Below, one piece after another: positions 1-8,247 of a stretch of 46,127 nucleotides of DNA (position 1 is its first letter; the number at the start of each line of letters is the position of its first letter). The notes under the pieces are model-generated. The model worked only from the letters and a program-made list of their open reading frames with translations, made no database searches and was not told the DNA's origin. The stretch spans positions 1 through 46,127 of the forward strand of contig CAJYOI010000014.1 of assembly GCA_913776045.1 (NCBI GenBank), read 5' to 3'. The stretch is from an uncultured Sphingomonas sp. (lineage in GTDB: Bacteria; Pseudomonadota; Alphaproteobacteria; Sphingomonadales; Sphingomonadaceae). The position numbers and the translations under genes were made by a program.

Positions 1-175
1 ACACGACAGAGACGGGTTGCGACATCGAATTTGCCACAACTGTCAAGCCAACTCCCGTCAAACCAACCGCCACCGCCTCGGCTACACGTCATACCAACGC
101 CAGACCTCCTTTCGCAGAGGTCTCGCCTGCGCGGGGATGACGGTGATGGGGGGGCTGACGATCGAGAGAGCGCGC
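1..175. other. Intergenic left edge, no gene seen
   Basis: I see no convincing coding sequence. A 7-bp hairpin (102-108 with 117-123) and a half-copy of a GGGGATGACG-type repeat near 126-142 lie just past the stop codon of the leftward helicase gene. They may help end its transcript, although there is no T tract. Confidence 0.4.
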
Positions 176-1885
176 TTACCCCCGCCGCGGCCCGCGCGGA
201 CCCGCAGGCTTGGCACGATACGGCGCACCGCCGCCTGGGCGCTGCTGCGGCCGGTTCGGGCCGCCGCGCTGGCGGGCGCTGCCGCCGCCTTGGGCCGGCG
301 GGCCGTCCGACGGGATGATCGTCACCTCGTCCTCACCCGCGCTGCGCTTCACCGCGTCGAAGAAGCGATCGGCGATGCCGCGCGGGATCTGGAAGCTTGT
401 TTCCATCTGCCCGATGCGGATCGCGCCGACTTCGGCCTTGGTGATGTGGCCGCGGCGGCAGATCAGCGGCAGGATCCAGCGCGCGTCCGCATTCTGACGG
501 CGGCCGATGTCCATCTTGAACCACACCGTATCGTCGAAGCCCGGGCGATGGCCCTTCTGCTCCATCGGCGACAACGCGCTGCGATCGACCAATTCCTCGG
601 GCGCAGGCAGCGCGGCGCGGTGCGCGCGCACCAGCGCGGCGGCGATCTCGGCCGGCGACTTTTCGGCCATCAGCCGTTCGGCCAGCGCGGTATCTTCCTC
701 ATCCACGTCGACCGGCGCCAGCAGGTCGGCGAGCAGGCGTTCGCGGTCCTGCGCGCGGATGTCCTCGACGGTCGGCGGGTCGCGCCATTGGGCGTTGATC
801 CGCGCACCCTTCAGCATCATGTCGACGCGGCGGCGGCGCGGATAGGGGACGATGAGCACGGCGGTGCCCTTCTTGCCGGCGCGACCGGTGCGGCCCGAGC
901 GGTGCTGCAACGTCTCGGCATCGCGCGGCATCTCGACATGGACGACCAGGGAGAGCGTCGGCAGGTCGATCCCGCGCGCGGCGACGTCGGTCGCGACGCA
1001 GACGCGGGCGCGACGATCGCGCAACGCCTGCAGCGCGGCGTTGCGCTCGTTCTGGCTATGCTCGCCCGACAGCGCGACCGCGGCGAATCCTCGCTCGATC
1101 AGCGTCGCGTGCAGGTGGCGGACGTTGTCGCGGGTGGCGCAGAACAGCATCGCCGTCTCCGCTTCGTAGAAACGCAGCAGGTTGATGACGGCATGTTCGA
1201 TGTCCGACGGCGCGACCGGTACCGCGACATAGGCGATGTCGCCGTGCCCGCGGTTCTCGCCCACTGTCGAGATGCGCAGCGCATCGCGCTGGTAGCGCTT
1301 GGCGAGCGCGACGATCGGCTTGGGCATCGTCGCCGAGAACAGCAGGGTGCGGCGACCCTCCGGCGTCGTGTCGAGAATTCCTTCCAGATCGTCGCGGAAG
1401 CCCATGTCGAGCATCTCGTCGGCTTCGTCGAGCACCGCGACGCGCAAGCTACCCAGGTCGAGCGCCCCCCGCTCCAGGTGATCGCGCAGGCGCCCTGGCG
1501 TACCGACGACGATGTGGGCGCCGCCGTTCAGCGCGCGGCGCTCGCGGCTGGCGTCCATACCACCGACGCAGGTCGCGATGCGGGCATGGGCACCGGCGTA
1601 CAGCCAGCCCAACTCGCGGCTGACCTGCAGCGCGAGTTCACGGGTCGGCGCGATGACCAGCGCCAGCGGGGCACCGGCCGGCGGCAGCTTGCCATCCTCC
1701 AGCAGGTCGGGTGCTGCGGCGAGGCCGAAGGCGACTGTCTTACCCGAGCCAGTCTGGGCGGACACGATCAGATCGCGACCGATGGCTTCGTCGGCAGTGG
1801 CTTCCGCCTGCACGGGGGTCAGCGCTTCGTAACCGCGCGCGGTCAGCGCCTCGGCGAGGACGGTAGGGAGATTTTCGAACGGCAT
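176..1885 (-). CDS. DEAD-box ATP-dependent RNA helicase with DbpA-type RNA-binding domain
   Basis: The 569-residue protein has the complete DEAD-box motif set: AQTGSGKT (Walker A, residues 43-50), PTRELA (80-85), TPGR (129-132), DEAD (153-156), SAT (184-186) and HRSGRTGRAG (328-337). Residues of about 440-515 resemble the DbpA RNA-binding domain, and the last 40 residues form an Arg/Gly/Pro-rich tail that is probably disordered. The family unwinds short RNA duplexes using ATP in the cytoplasm, typically in ribosome assembly or RNA decay. It is longer than E. coli DbpA because of the tail. The start codon has only a weak upstream AGGTTG. A tRNA gene lies upstream on the same strand. The class is certain; whether it is a DbpA or DeaD functional equivalent is inferred. 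Confidence 0.95.
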   Translation of the reverse strand: MPFENLPTVLAEALTARGYEALTPVQAEATADEAIGRDLIVSAQTGSGKTVAFGLAAAPDLLEDGKLPPAGAPLALVIAPTRELALQVSRELGWLYAGAHARIATCVGGMDASRERRALNGGAHIVVGTPGRLRDHLERGALDLGSLRVAVLDEADEMLDMGFRDDLEGILDTTPEGRRTLLFSATMPKPIVALAKRYQRDALRISTVGENRGHGDIAYVAVPVAPSDIEHAVINLLRFYEAETAMLFCATRDNVRHLHATLIERGFAAVALSGEHSQNERNAALQALRDRRARVCVATDVAARGIDLPTLSLVVHVEMPRDAETLQHRSGRTGRAGKKGTAVLIVPYPRRRRVDMMLKGARINAQWRDPPTVEDIRAQDRERLLADLLAPVDVDEEDTALAERLMAEKSPAEIAAALVRAHRAALPAPEELVDRSALSPMEQKGHRPGFDDTVWFKMDIGRRQNADARWILPLICRRGHITKAEVGAIRIGQMETSFQIPRGIADRFFDAVKRSAGEDEVTIIPSDGPPAQGGGSARQRGGPNRPQQRPGGGAPYRAKPAGPRGPRRG

Positions 1886-1992
1886 TCGGGCAACCTAAAA
1901 TGGATACGGACAGATAGCGCGAGCGAGGCGCTAGGAACCCGTTTCCACATGGGCTGGCAGCGTCAGGCAAGGCGAACACGATCGAGAGCGGG

Positions 1993-2068
1993 TGGTGGAG
2001 CTGAGGGGAATCGAACCCCTGACCTCTGCAGTGCGATTGCAGCGCTCTCCCATCTGAGCTACAGCCCC
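1993..2068 (-). tRNA. tRNA-Ala, anticodon CGC, CCA encoded
   Basis: The reverse complement folds into a full cloverleaf. The 7-bp acceptor stem GGGGCTG/CAGCTCC carries the G3:U70 wobble pair that identifies alanine tRNAs. The D arm has GCTC...GAGC, the anticodon stem is CTGCA/TGCAG with loop ATCGCAC (anticodon CGC), and the T arm is AGGGG TTCGATT CCCCT. The discriminator is A and the 3' CCA is encoded in the DNA. It should read GCG codons, which are abundant in this GC-rich genome. Confidence 0.97.
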
Positions 2069-2219
2069 GCACTCTCGAAACCGGCCACGCCAAAGCGCTG
2101 CCGGGGCCGCTCCCTTACCGATATGCCCGGCCCGATGCAACGCCCGCGCGTCGTTATTCGCATGTCTGCACGTCGGCGCTCGATCGTCTCGTTTCGTCGG
2201 TTCGATACGATATCGATCA

Positions 2220-2245
2220 GGAACAAATCGCCCCTCTCAAGCCTT
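2220..2245 (+). promoter_or_regulatory. Possible EcfG-type general stress promoter
   Basis: GGAAC at 2220-2224 is followed after 17 bases by CCTT at 2242-2245. The alphaproteobacterial EcfG consensus is GGAAC-N16/17-CGTT, so this is one mismatch away. It would give a leader of roughly 65 nt to the SWFGD/DUF2171 gene, whose family is often stress-linked. This is suggestive only. Confidence 0.25.
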
Positions 2246-2320
2246 TCAGAGCCAACGTCCGCACGGAGAGGATGAAACATTCGCCGTGCGCCCGAAACAC
2301 TCGTGCAGGAGGCTTGTCAT

Positions 2321-3439
2321 ATGGCGAACGACCGCAATTATGATTTCCCGAACAATTATGATCGTGATCCGCAGGATTATACCCGCGATTACGGTTCGGG
2401 ACGCGACTACACCTATTCCAGTGCGCGCGAATATCGTACCGCAGGCGAAATGAGTGGTAATCGCGAGGATCGTAACTTCCGCAGCGGCGGCACCGGCTAT
2501 GGCAGCCGCGATTATCGTCCCGACAATTGGGGCGGCCGCGAAAGCTACGGTTCGGGCAATCGCGACTATTACGGCAGCAATCGTGACCAGGGCCGCGACT
2601 ATAATCGCGGGACCTACGGTCAGCAGCGCTTCGGCGGCGGCAGCAGCGAATGGCACGGCTCGTACGGCCATGACGGTCACCGCTTCACCGAAAACGGCTA
2701 TTATGGTCGAAACAGCTACGGCCGCGATCGCGACTGGAACCAGCATAACGATCGCGGCGGCTGGCAGGGTCAGAACCAGACCCGCAATCAAGGCCGCGAC
2801 TACGGCCGCGCACCGCAGGGCTACGACTATCAGGACCGCGGCTTCATGGCCCGCGCCGGGGACGAAGTCCGTTCGTGGTTCGGCGACGAGGAAGCCGAGC
2901 GTCGCCGCGAGTTCGACCAGCGCTATGACGAGCGCATGGGCAACACGTCTGCCTATGGTCGTGACGACGATTACCACAATTGGCGCCGTGGCCAGATCGA
3001 CGCGCTCGACCGCGACTACAGCGAATATCGCCGCGAAAACGGCAAGAAGTTCGAGAACGAATTCAGCAGCTGGCGCTCGAACCGTCAGACGCAGCGTGAT
3101 TCACTGTCGAAGGTAACCGAGCATATGGAAGTCGTCGGTTCGGACGGCACCCATGTCGGCACGGTCGACAAGGTGCGCGGCGACCGCATCATCCTGACCA
3201 AGAACGACGTCGATGCCGGCGGCCGCCATCACTCGATCCCGTCGAGCTGGATCAGCTCGGTCGACGACAAGGTGAAGATCACCAAGTCGGCGGACGAGGC
3301 CAAGAAGCAGTGGCGCGACGAGGAACAGTCGGCTGCGATGTTCGGCGATACCAACACGACCAGCAACCGTGCCGGTTCGCGTGACACCGACGACAGCGGC
3401 AAGACGAACCTGAACAAGAGCTTCTCGGGCACCTACTGA
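2321..3439 (+). CDS. SWFGD / DUF2171 protein with low-complexity Tyr-Gly-Arg-Asn-rich N-terminal half
   Basis: The 372-residue protein starts at ATG 2321, which has a good Shine-Dalgarno sequence (CAGGAGG, 2306-2312) 8 nt upstream; an in-frame GTG at 2303 lies too close to that signal. Residues of about 1-170 are a low-complexity tract full of RDYG, NRDY and GYGS-like repeats, very rich in Tyr, Gly, Arg, Asn and Asp and nearly free of hydrophobic residues. A SWFGDEEAERRR motif follows near residue 187, then an acidic/basic linker and a C-terminal DUF2171 domain (about 260-335; core VGSDGTHVGTVDKVRGD). SWFGD and DUF2171 proteins are common in sphingomonads but have no established biochemical role. 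There is no signal peptide. Two hairpins follow the stop codon. Confidence 0.9.
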   Translation: MANDRNYDFPNNYDRDPQDYTRDYGSGRDYTYSSAREYRTAGEMSGNREDRNFRSGGTGYGSRDYRPDNWGGRESYGSGNRDYYGSNRDQGRDYNRGTYGQQRFGGGSSEWHGSYGHDGHRFTENGYYGRNSYGRDRDWNQHNDRGGWQGQNQTRNQGRDYGRAPQGYDYQDRGFMARAGDEVRSWFGDEEAERRREFDQRYDERMGNTSAYGRDDDYHNWRRGQIDALDRDYSEYRRENGKKFENEFSSWRSNRQTQRDSLSKVTEHMEVVGSDGTHVGTVDKVRGDRIILTKNDVDAGGRHHSIPSSWISSVDDKVKITKSADEAKKQWRDEEQSAAMFGDTNTTSNRAGSRDTDDSGKTNLNKSFSGTY

Positions 3440-3456
3440 GCCTGAGAGCATAGTCA

Positions 3457-3483
3457 GCCCGTCCGACCCCAAGCCGGACGGGC
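3457..3483 (+). terminator. Hairpin downstream of the DUF2171 gene
   Basis: A perfect 9-bp stem GCCCGTCCG/CGGACGGGC (3457-3465 with 3475-3483) lies 18 nt past the stop codon. No T tract follows, so it is a probable but not classical terminator. Confidence 0.55.
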
Positions 3484-3492
3484 CACGCAGGC

Positions 3493-3516
3493 GGCCCGGG
3501 CAGCGATGCCCGGGCC
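3493..3516. terminator. Second hairpin between convergent genes
   Basis: A perfect 10-bp stem GGCCCGGGCA/TGCCCGGGCC with loop GCGA is followed on the plus strand by GTTTCGT. It sits between the ends of two convergent genes and could serve both directions. Confidence 0.6.
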
Positions 3517-3522
3517 GTTTCG

Positions 3523-4392
3523 TCACCGAGTCGCCAACAGCACCACTCCGCCGATGACGAGCGCGCAGCCGATCAGCCTGCTCGTGCCGATCCGCTCCTT
3601 CAGTACCAGCATCGCTAGCAGCGCGCCGACCATCATCGACATTTCCCGCATCGGCGCGACGAGACTGAGCGATGCTCCGTCATGCAACGCGACAAGGACG
3701 AGAATATAGGACAGCGGCGACAATAGGCCGACGCCGATCGCCGTCGACCAGTGCCCCTGCATCGCCGCTATTGGGCGGGGTTCGCGTGCGGCGATCGGCG
3801 CCAGTAAGACGAACCGCATCAGGTTGCTGAGCCAGTCGAGCACGACCGGGGCAATGCCGACGACCTTCACAGCATAGGCATCGACGACGGTATAAGACGC
3901 GATCAGACTGCCGGTGGCGGTGCCCCATCGCACCCCCGCTTGCCCACCCGGCCGGCGAAACGCGCGCCGATCGCCGCCTGTCGCGATGAACAGGATGCCG
4001 CCAACGACGAGAGCCAGCCTGGCGAGACCCAAGATGCTTGGCGCCTCCCCGATGATCAGGAAGGCGCCGATGCTGGACAAGAGCGGCCCTGTCCCCCGCG
4101 CTATCGGATAGACGATCGACAGGTCAGCCACCCGGTACCCGCGTTGAAGGCACAGGCTGTAGGCAAGGTGCAACACGCCGCTCAGCGCGACGAGCGCAAG
4201 GCCAGCCGCGCTCCAGTGGCTACTGTCATGCGCTAAGCGATAGAGCGCCAAAGGTCCGTAAACGACGCAAGCGACCGCGTTGTACGTGAAGACGAACACC
4301 GGTCCAACAGATGCCGCCCGTTTGGCGAGCAGATTCCACATGGCATGGACGACGGCAGCGAGAAAAACGAGCGAGAACGAGACGAGCGACAT
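3523..4392 (-). CDS. EamA/DMT-superfamily membrane transporter
   Basis: The 289-residue protein is almost entirely hydrophobic, with about ten predicted transmembrane segments in two repeats. This matches the length and organisation of EamA (DUF6) drug/metabolite transporters, which export small metabolites or amino acids across the inner membrane. The first repeat contains a YPIARGTGPLLSS stretch and the second an AP[MR]E-like segment followed by a KERIG loop, both typical of the family. AGGGGGG lies 5 nt before the ATG and supports this start. The gene is convergent with the DUF2171 gene. The substrate cannot be told from sequence. Confidence 0.88.
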   Translation of the reverse strand: MSLVSFSLVFLAAVVHAMWNLLAKRAASVGPVFVFTYNAVACVVYGPLALYRLAHDSSHWSAAGLALVALSGVLHLAYSLCLQRGYRVADLSIVYPIARGTGPLLSSIGAFLIIGEAPSILGLARLALVVGGILFIATGGDRRAFRRPGGQAGVRWGTATGSLIASYTVVDAYAVKVVGIAPVVLDWLSNLMRFVLLAPIAAREPRPIAAMQGHWSTAIGVGLLSPLSYILVLVALHDGASLSLVAPMREMSMMVGALLAMLVLKERIGTSRLIGCALVIGGVVLLATR

Positions 4393-4604
4393 TAAGCCCC
4401 CCTGGCGCGCGAAAGCACGCCGGTCGATCTCGATATCTTCGCTCTTGAGCTTTTAATTCTTGGGTGCACCCGCGGAACATCCGCGGTTTCTGTATCGCTT
4501 GGTCCATCAGCGCGCTGGCGCCGCCGGAACCCTTAGATGCTATTCGCTCGATGTGCGATATCGGACCTGACAGCCGGGGTCGGGGCAAGCCTGGACCCCT
4601 TTCG
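4393..4604. other. Intergenic region with small palindromes
   Basis: No gene is seen. The region contains GCTCTTGAGC (4441-4450) followed by TTTTAATTCTT, the palindrome GGGTGCACCC (4462-4471) and a CCGCGG-AACAT-CCGCGG hairpin (4470-4486). It lies between two leftward genes and probably holds the end of the peptidase transcript and the promoter of the transporter. Confidence 0.4.
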
Positions 4605-5495
4605 TCAGAGTGCCCCCGAAAACGTATCGCACCGCGCCGGGTCGCCCGTATCGAGCCCGCGCTTCAGCCAGCGGACGCGTTCGGCGGAGGACCCGTGAGT
4701 GAAGCTGTCGGGCACCACCGCGCCGCCACTCTGGCGTTGCAGCGTGTCGTCGCCGATCGCGTTCGCGGCGGTGAGGCCTTCCTCGATGTCGCCGGGCTCC
4801 AGCCGGCCGCTGAGCTTCGCCCAGACGCCGGCGTAACAGTCCGCCTGAAGCTCGAGCCGAACCGAGGCGGCGTTGCCCGCGCGTTCATCGCCGCTGCGCT
4901 GGATCTGCGACACCTTCTGCGCGGCGCCGGTCAGGTTCTGGATATGGTGGCCGACTTCATGCGCGATGACATAGGCCTCAGCAAAGTCGCCCTTCGCGCC
5001 GAAGCGGTTCTGCAGTTCGTTGAAGAACGTGGTATCGAGGTAGAGGCCATTGTCCGCCGGGCAGTAGAAGGGGCCGGCCGCCGACGATGCCTGGCCACAG
5101 CCCGACCGAGTCCCGCCTTGGTAGAAGTTGAGCGTCGGCGCCTGATAGCGCTGGCCATTCGCCGCAAAGATCTTTTCCCAAACCTGCCCGGTCGATGCGA
5201 GAACGCGGCACGACAGCAGACGATCCTCGGTGTTGCAGACCTGCGCGCCCGACTGGCCCGCCGTCGTCGATCCACCGGTGCGCTGGCCGCCGCCACCGCC
5301 GGTCAGCGACCCGAGGCCACCCGAGAACAGCAGGAACGCGCCGACGATGCCGATCAGCACGAGAGACCCGCAGCCCATCTTGCCGCGAAACAGGAAGGGC
5401 AGCAGTAGTCCGAGGATCGGTATCCCGCCACCGCCGCCTCCGCCGGAGCCGAGATCGCGAACGTTGTCGCTGGGATCGAGATCGTCGAGACGCAT
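4605..5495 (-). CDS. Neutral zinc metallopeptidase (YpfJ-like), membrane-anchored
   Basis: The 296-residue protein begins MRLDDLDPSDNV, as is usual for this family. A poly-Gly run (residues 18-24) and one transmembrane segment (about 42-60) come before the catalytic domain. HEVGHH near residue 180 is the zinc-binding motif with its catalytic Glu, and a downstream ELQADCYAG segment probably supplies the third ligand. A FYCPADNGLYLD stretch is also typical. The catalytic domain should face the periplasm. The reading frame is open further upstream, but the chosen ATG matches the family start and has AGGGGG about 10 nt before it. The in vivo substrate is unknown. Confidence 0.92.
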   Translation of the reverse strand: MRLDDLDPSDNVRDLGSGGGGGGGIPILGLLLPFLFRGKMGCGSLVLIGIVGAFLLFSGGLGSLTGGGGGQRTGGSTTAGQSGAQVCNTEDRLLSCRVLASTGQVWEKIFAANGQRYQAPTLNFYQGGTRSGCGQASSAAGPFYCPADNGLYLDTTFFNELQNRFGAKGDFAEAYVIAHEVGHHIQNLTGAAQKVSQIQRSGDERAGNAASVRLELQADCYAGVWAKLSGRLEPGDIEEGLTAANAIGDDTLQRQSGGAVVPDSFTHGSSAERVRWLKRGLDTGDPARCDTFSGAL

Positions 5496-5604
5496 CGCGC
5501 CTGCCCCCTGTTCGTTGTTCGGCGTTCGTTTCTTGTCCGTCACATAATGCTCTGAGGGCCGCGGAGGTTGCAACCATCCGCGCACGGAGTCATTGAGAGC
5601 GCCG

Positions 5605-6750
5605 ATGGCCGACGCCGACCCCCGCCGCAAAGCCCGTGCCCGCGACGCCGCGCTGCCGCTGCCCGACTGCGTGGCCTTGGTGCTGCAGGGTGGCGGTGCG
5701 CTCGGCAGCTATCAGGCGGGCGTGATCGAGGCGCTGGCCGAAACCGGCATCGCGATCGACTGGGTCGCGGGCATCTCGATCGGCGCGGTCAACGCCGCGA
5801 TCGTCGCGGGCAACCCGCCCGAGCAGCGCGTCGAGCGGCTGAAGGCCTTCTGGGACACGACAACCTCGGCGCTGCCCAGTTTTCCGATCTTTCCGCAGGA
5901 TCAGGTCCGCGAATTTGTCCATGAATGGTCGGCGTGGAGCGTGATGGCGACCGGCGTGCCCGGCTTCTTCACACCGCGCGGCGTGCCGCCGACCTTCGCC
6001 GCGCCGGGGACGCCCGCCGCGCTCAGCTTCTACGATTCGGCGCCGCTGGCGAAAACGCTCGATACGCTGATCGACTGGGACCTGCTCAACACGGGGCCGG
6101 TGCGGCTGTCGGTCGGCGCCGTCGATGTCGAAAGCGGTAACTTCCGCTATTTCGACACCACGACCGAACGGCTCGACGCACGGCATATCATGGCGTCGGG
6201 TGCGCTGCCGCCGGGGCTGCCCCCGGTCGAGATCGACGGGCGCTGGTATTGGGACGGCGGGATCGTGTCGAACACGCCGTTGACGCATGTGCTCGACCAC
6301 CAGAGCGCCGAGATGCTGGTCTTTCAGGTCGACCTGTTCTCCGCCGCCGCCGACCGGCCGAAGACGATCATGGACGTGATGGCGCGCGAAAAGGAAATCC
6401 GCTTCTCCAGCCGCACCCGTCAGGTGTCCGCCGAACGGCTCAAACTGCGCAAGGAGCGCGAGGCCATCCGCACGCTCATCGCCAAGCTGCCGCCCGAGTT
6501 GCGCGATGACCCGGAAGTCGCCGCGCTGGCGCAGGAGGCCGACGAGATGCCGGTCAGCCTGGTTCATCTGATCTACCGCGCCAATGCCTGGGAAGGCGGC
6601 GCGCGCGATTTCGAATTCTCCGCCCGCACGATGCGCGAACACTGGACGGCCGGCCGTGCTGCGGTGGCCGAGACGATGGCCAGGTCGCGACTCGTGGCGA
6701 GCAACATCCTCGACGGGCGGACGGCGGCGTTCGACCTGACGCGGGGGTGA
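5605..6750 (+). CDS. Patatin-like phospholipase (DUF3734 type)
   Basis: This is a 381-residue serine hydrolase of the patatin family. The oxyanion-hole loop GGGALGSY lies near residue 32, the nucleophile elbow GISIG (Ser in GxSxG) near 55 and the catalytic Asp in a DGG motif (YWDGGIVSNTP) near 215, so the Ser-Asp dyad is complete. The C-terminal third fits the DUF3734 extension. No signal peptide is seen. The gene sits 28 bp before the 3-hydroxybutyrate dehydrogenase gene on the same strand. Because these two are together, a role in polyhydroxybutyrate or lipid mobilisation is plausible but inferred. ATG 5605 is preferred over an in-frame TTG at 5593. Confidence 0.9.
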   Translation: MADADPRRKARARDAALPLPDCVALVLQGGGALGSYQAGVIEALAETGIAIDWVAGISIGAVNAAIVAGNPPEQRVERLKAFWDTTTSALPSFPIFPQDQVREFVHEWSAWSVMATGVPGFFTPRGVPPTFAAPGTPAALSFYDSAPLAKTLDTLIDWDLLNTGPVRLSVGAVDVESGNFRYFDTTTERLDARHIMASGALPPGLPPVEIDGRWYWDGGIVSNTPLTHVLDHQSAEMLVFQVDLFSAAADRPKTIMDVMAREKEIRFSSRTRQVSAERLKLRKEREAIRTLIAKLPPELRDDPEVAALAQEADEMPVSLVHLIYRANAWEGGARDFEFSARTMREHWTAGRAAVAETMARSRLVASNILDGRTAAFDLTRG

Positions 6751-6778
6751 GAATTTTCCGTTTGGAAAGGACGAACGC

Positions 6779-7564
6779 ATGTTCCTGAAAGGCAAGACCG
6801 CCCTCATCACCGGTTCCACCTCGGGCATCGGCCTGGCCTATGCCAAGGCGCTGGCGGGCGAAGGCGCGAACGTCGTCATCAACGGCTTCGGCGACAAGGA
6901 CGCGATCGAGAAGGAGCGTGTCGCGCTGGAGGCGACCAGCGGCGGCAAGGCGCTCTATTCCGGCCACGACCTGACCAAGGTCGATCAGATCGAAGCGATG
7001 ATGACTGAAGCCGCCGACACGTTCGGCGGCATCGACATCCTGATTAACAACGCGGGCATGCAGCATGTCGCGCCGGTCGAGGACTTCCCGCTCGACAAAT
7101 GGGACCTCATCATCGCGCTCAATCTCAACGCCGCCTTCCACACGACCCGCCTTGCGGTGCCGTATATGAAGAAGAAGAAATGGGGGCGGATCGTGCAGAC
7201 CGCCTCGGCGCACAGCCTGGTCGCCTCGCCGTTCAAGTCGGCATACGTCACCGCCAAGCATGGTCTAGCCGGTTTCACCAAGACGGTCGCGCTGGAATGT
7301 GCGACGTTCGGCGTCACCGCCAACTGCATTTCGCCGGGCTATGTCTGGACGCCGCTGGTCGAAAACCAGATCCCCGATACGATGAAGGCGCGGGGGATGA
7401 CGCGCGATCAGGTCATCAACGACGTGCTGCTGGCTGGCCAGCCGACCAAGCAGTTCGTGACGCCCGAACAGGTTGCCGCGACCGCGCTGTTCCTGTGCAG
7501 CGATGCCGCGTCGCAGATCACGGGGGCGAACATTTCGGTCGACGGCGGCTGGACCGCGGCGTGA
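6779..7564 (+). CDS. bdhA: 3-hydroxybutyrate dehydrogenase
   Basis: This 261-residue short-chain dehydrogenase has the NAD-binding motif TGSTSGIG (residues 11-18), NNAG near 90 and the catalytic Tyr-x-x-x-Lys in AYVTAKHG near 155-159, with the catalytic Ser upstream. The C-terminal half, including the NCISPGYVWTPLV and ISVDGGWTA segments, is characteristic of D-3-hydroxybutyrate dehydrogenases. These interconvert 3-hydroxybutyrate and acetoacetate with NAD in the cytoplasm. GGAAAGGA precedes the ATG. Its stop codon overlaps the GTG start of the next gene by 4 nt, so the two are probably translated together. Confidence 0.93.
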   Translation: MFLKGKTALITGSTSGIGLAYAKALAGEGANVVINGFGDKDAIEKERVALEATSGGKALYSGHDLTKVDQIEAMMTEAADTFGGIDILINNAGMQHVAPVEDFPLDKWDLIIALNLNAAFHTTRLAVPYMKKKKWGRIVQTASAHSLVASPFKSAYVTAKHGLAGFTKTVALECATFGVTANCISPGYVWTPLVENQIPDTMKARGMTRDQVINDVLLAGQPTKQFVTPEQVAATALFLCSDAASQITGANISVDGGWTAA

Positions 7565-8214
7565 GCGCATCGGCGTTCCTGATGGCCGCGCTCGCCGCCT
7601 GCACACCCGCGCAGGACGGTGCCGCGGCGCAGACCGGTGCGACCGCGCCGGCGACCGAGTGCCGCCTGCCCTCTGGCGCCAACTGGCGCGAGATCGCGAC
7701 GCCGGGCGATCGGACTCGCCTGCGCACCTGGCGTGACGCGTGGACCACAGCACTCGACACGATCCGCGCGCGAAGCGGAATGGCCGCGGTTACCGGCGAA
7801 GGCGCGCTGCTCGAACCCGACCGCGCGCTCGGTACCGATCCGACGCCGCCGCCGGGCGACTATCGCTGCCGCGCGATCAAGCTGGGCGTGCGCGACGAAA
7901 CCCGCCCGGCGGTAGCCCCGCAAACCGCGCTGCCGTGTCGCATCGTGCGGGACGGCGACGTGCTGCGTCTGACGCAACCGGACGGCGCGCAGCGGGTGAA
8001 CGGCACGATCTATCCCGACACCGCGGTGCGCGGCGTGTTCCTCGGCACGCTGGCGCTGACCGACGAACCGACGCCGCTCGCCTATGGGTCGGACAGCGTG
8101 CGCGACATGGCGGGCCTGGTCGAGCGCGTGGCGGATCGCAAATGGCGCATCGTCCTGCCGCGCCCCGCACTCGAATCGACGCTGGACGTGATCGAGGTGA
8201 CGCCGGCGGGGTAA
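7561..8214 (+). CDS. DUF4893 lipoprotein or exported protein
   Basis: Translated from the GTG at 7561, which overlaps the bdhA stop (GTGA), the protein has 217 residues. It begins with a short hydrophobic segment ending in LAAC, a plausible lipobox, although the n-region lacks positive charge. An ATG at 7582 is an alternative start but would shorten the signal further. The WREIATPGDRTRLRTWRDAW segment near residue 40 is the hallmark of DUF4893, a family of unknown function common in sphingomonads. The rest is a beta-rich soluble domain. The 4-nt overlap suggests translational coupling to bdhA. Confidence 0.8.
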   Translation: MSASAFLMAALAACTPAQDGAAAQTGATAPATECRLPSGANWREIATPGDRTRLRTWRDAWTTALDTIRARSGMAAVTGEGALLEPDRALGTDPTPPPGDYRCRAIKLGVRDETRPAVAPQTALPCRIVRDGDVLRLTQPDGAQRVNGTIYPDTAVRGVFLGTLALTDEPTPLAYGSDSVRDMAGLVERVADRKWRIVLPRPALESTLDVIEVTPAG

Positions 8215-8217
8215 ATC

Positions 8218-8242
8218 AATCCTCCCCTTGCAGGGAAGGATC
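8218..8242. repeat. Short imperfect palindrome between convergent genes
   Basis: ATCCTCCCCTTGCAGGGAAGGATC is an imperfect inverted repeat just after the DUF4893 stop and before the end of the leftward SDR gene. It resembles one arm of the larger element at 11492-11615 and may act as a two-way terminator. Confidence 0.5.
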
Positions 8243-8247
8243 TTGCC

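Noticed and set aside
17-2275. Long open frame on the plus strand opposite the helicase
   Set aside because: It is antisense to a full DEAD-box gene, spans a tRNA gene and shows only Arg/Ala-rich sequence typical of GC-rich shadow frames.
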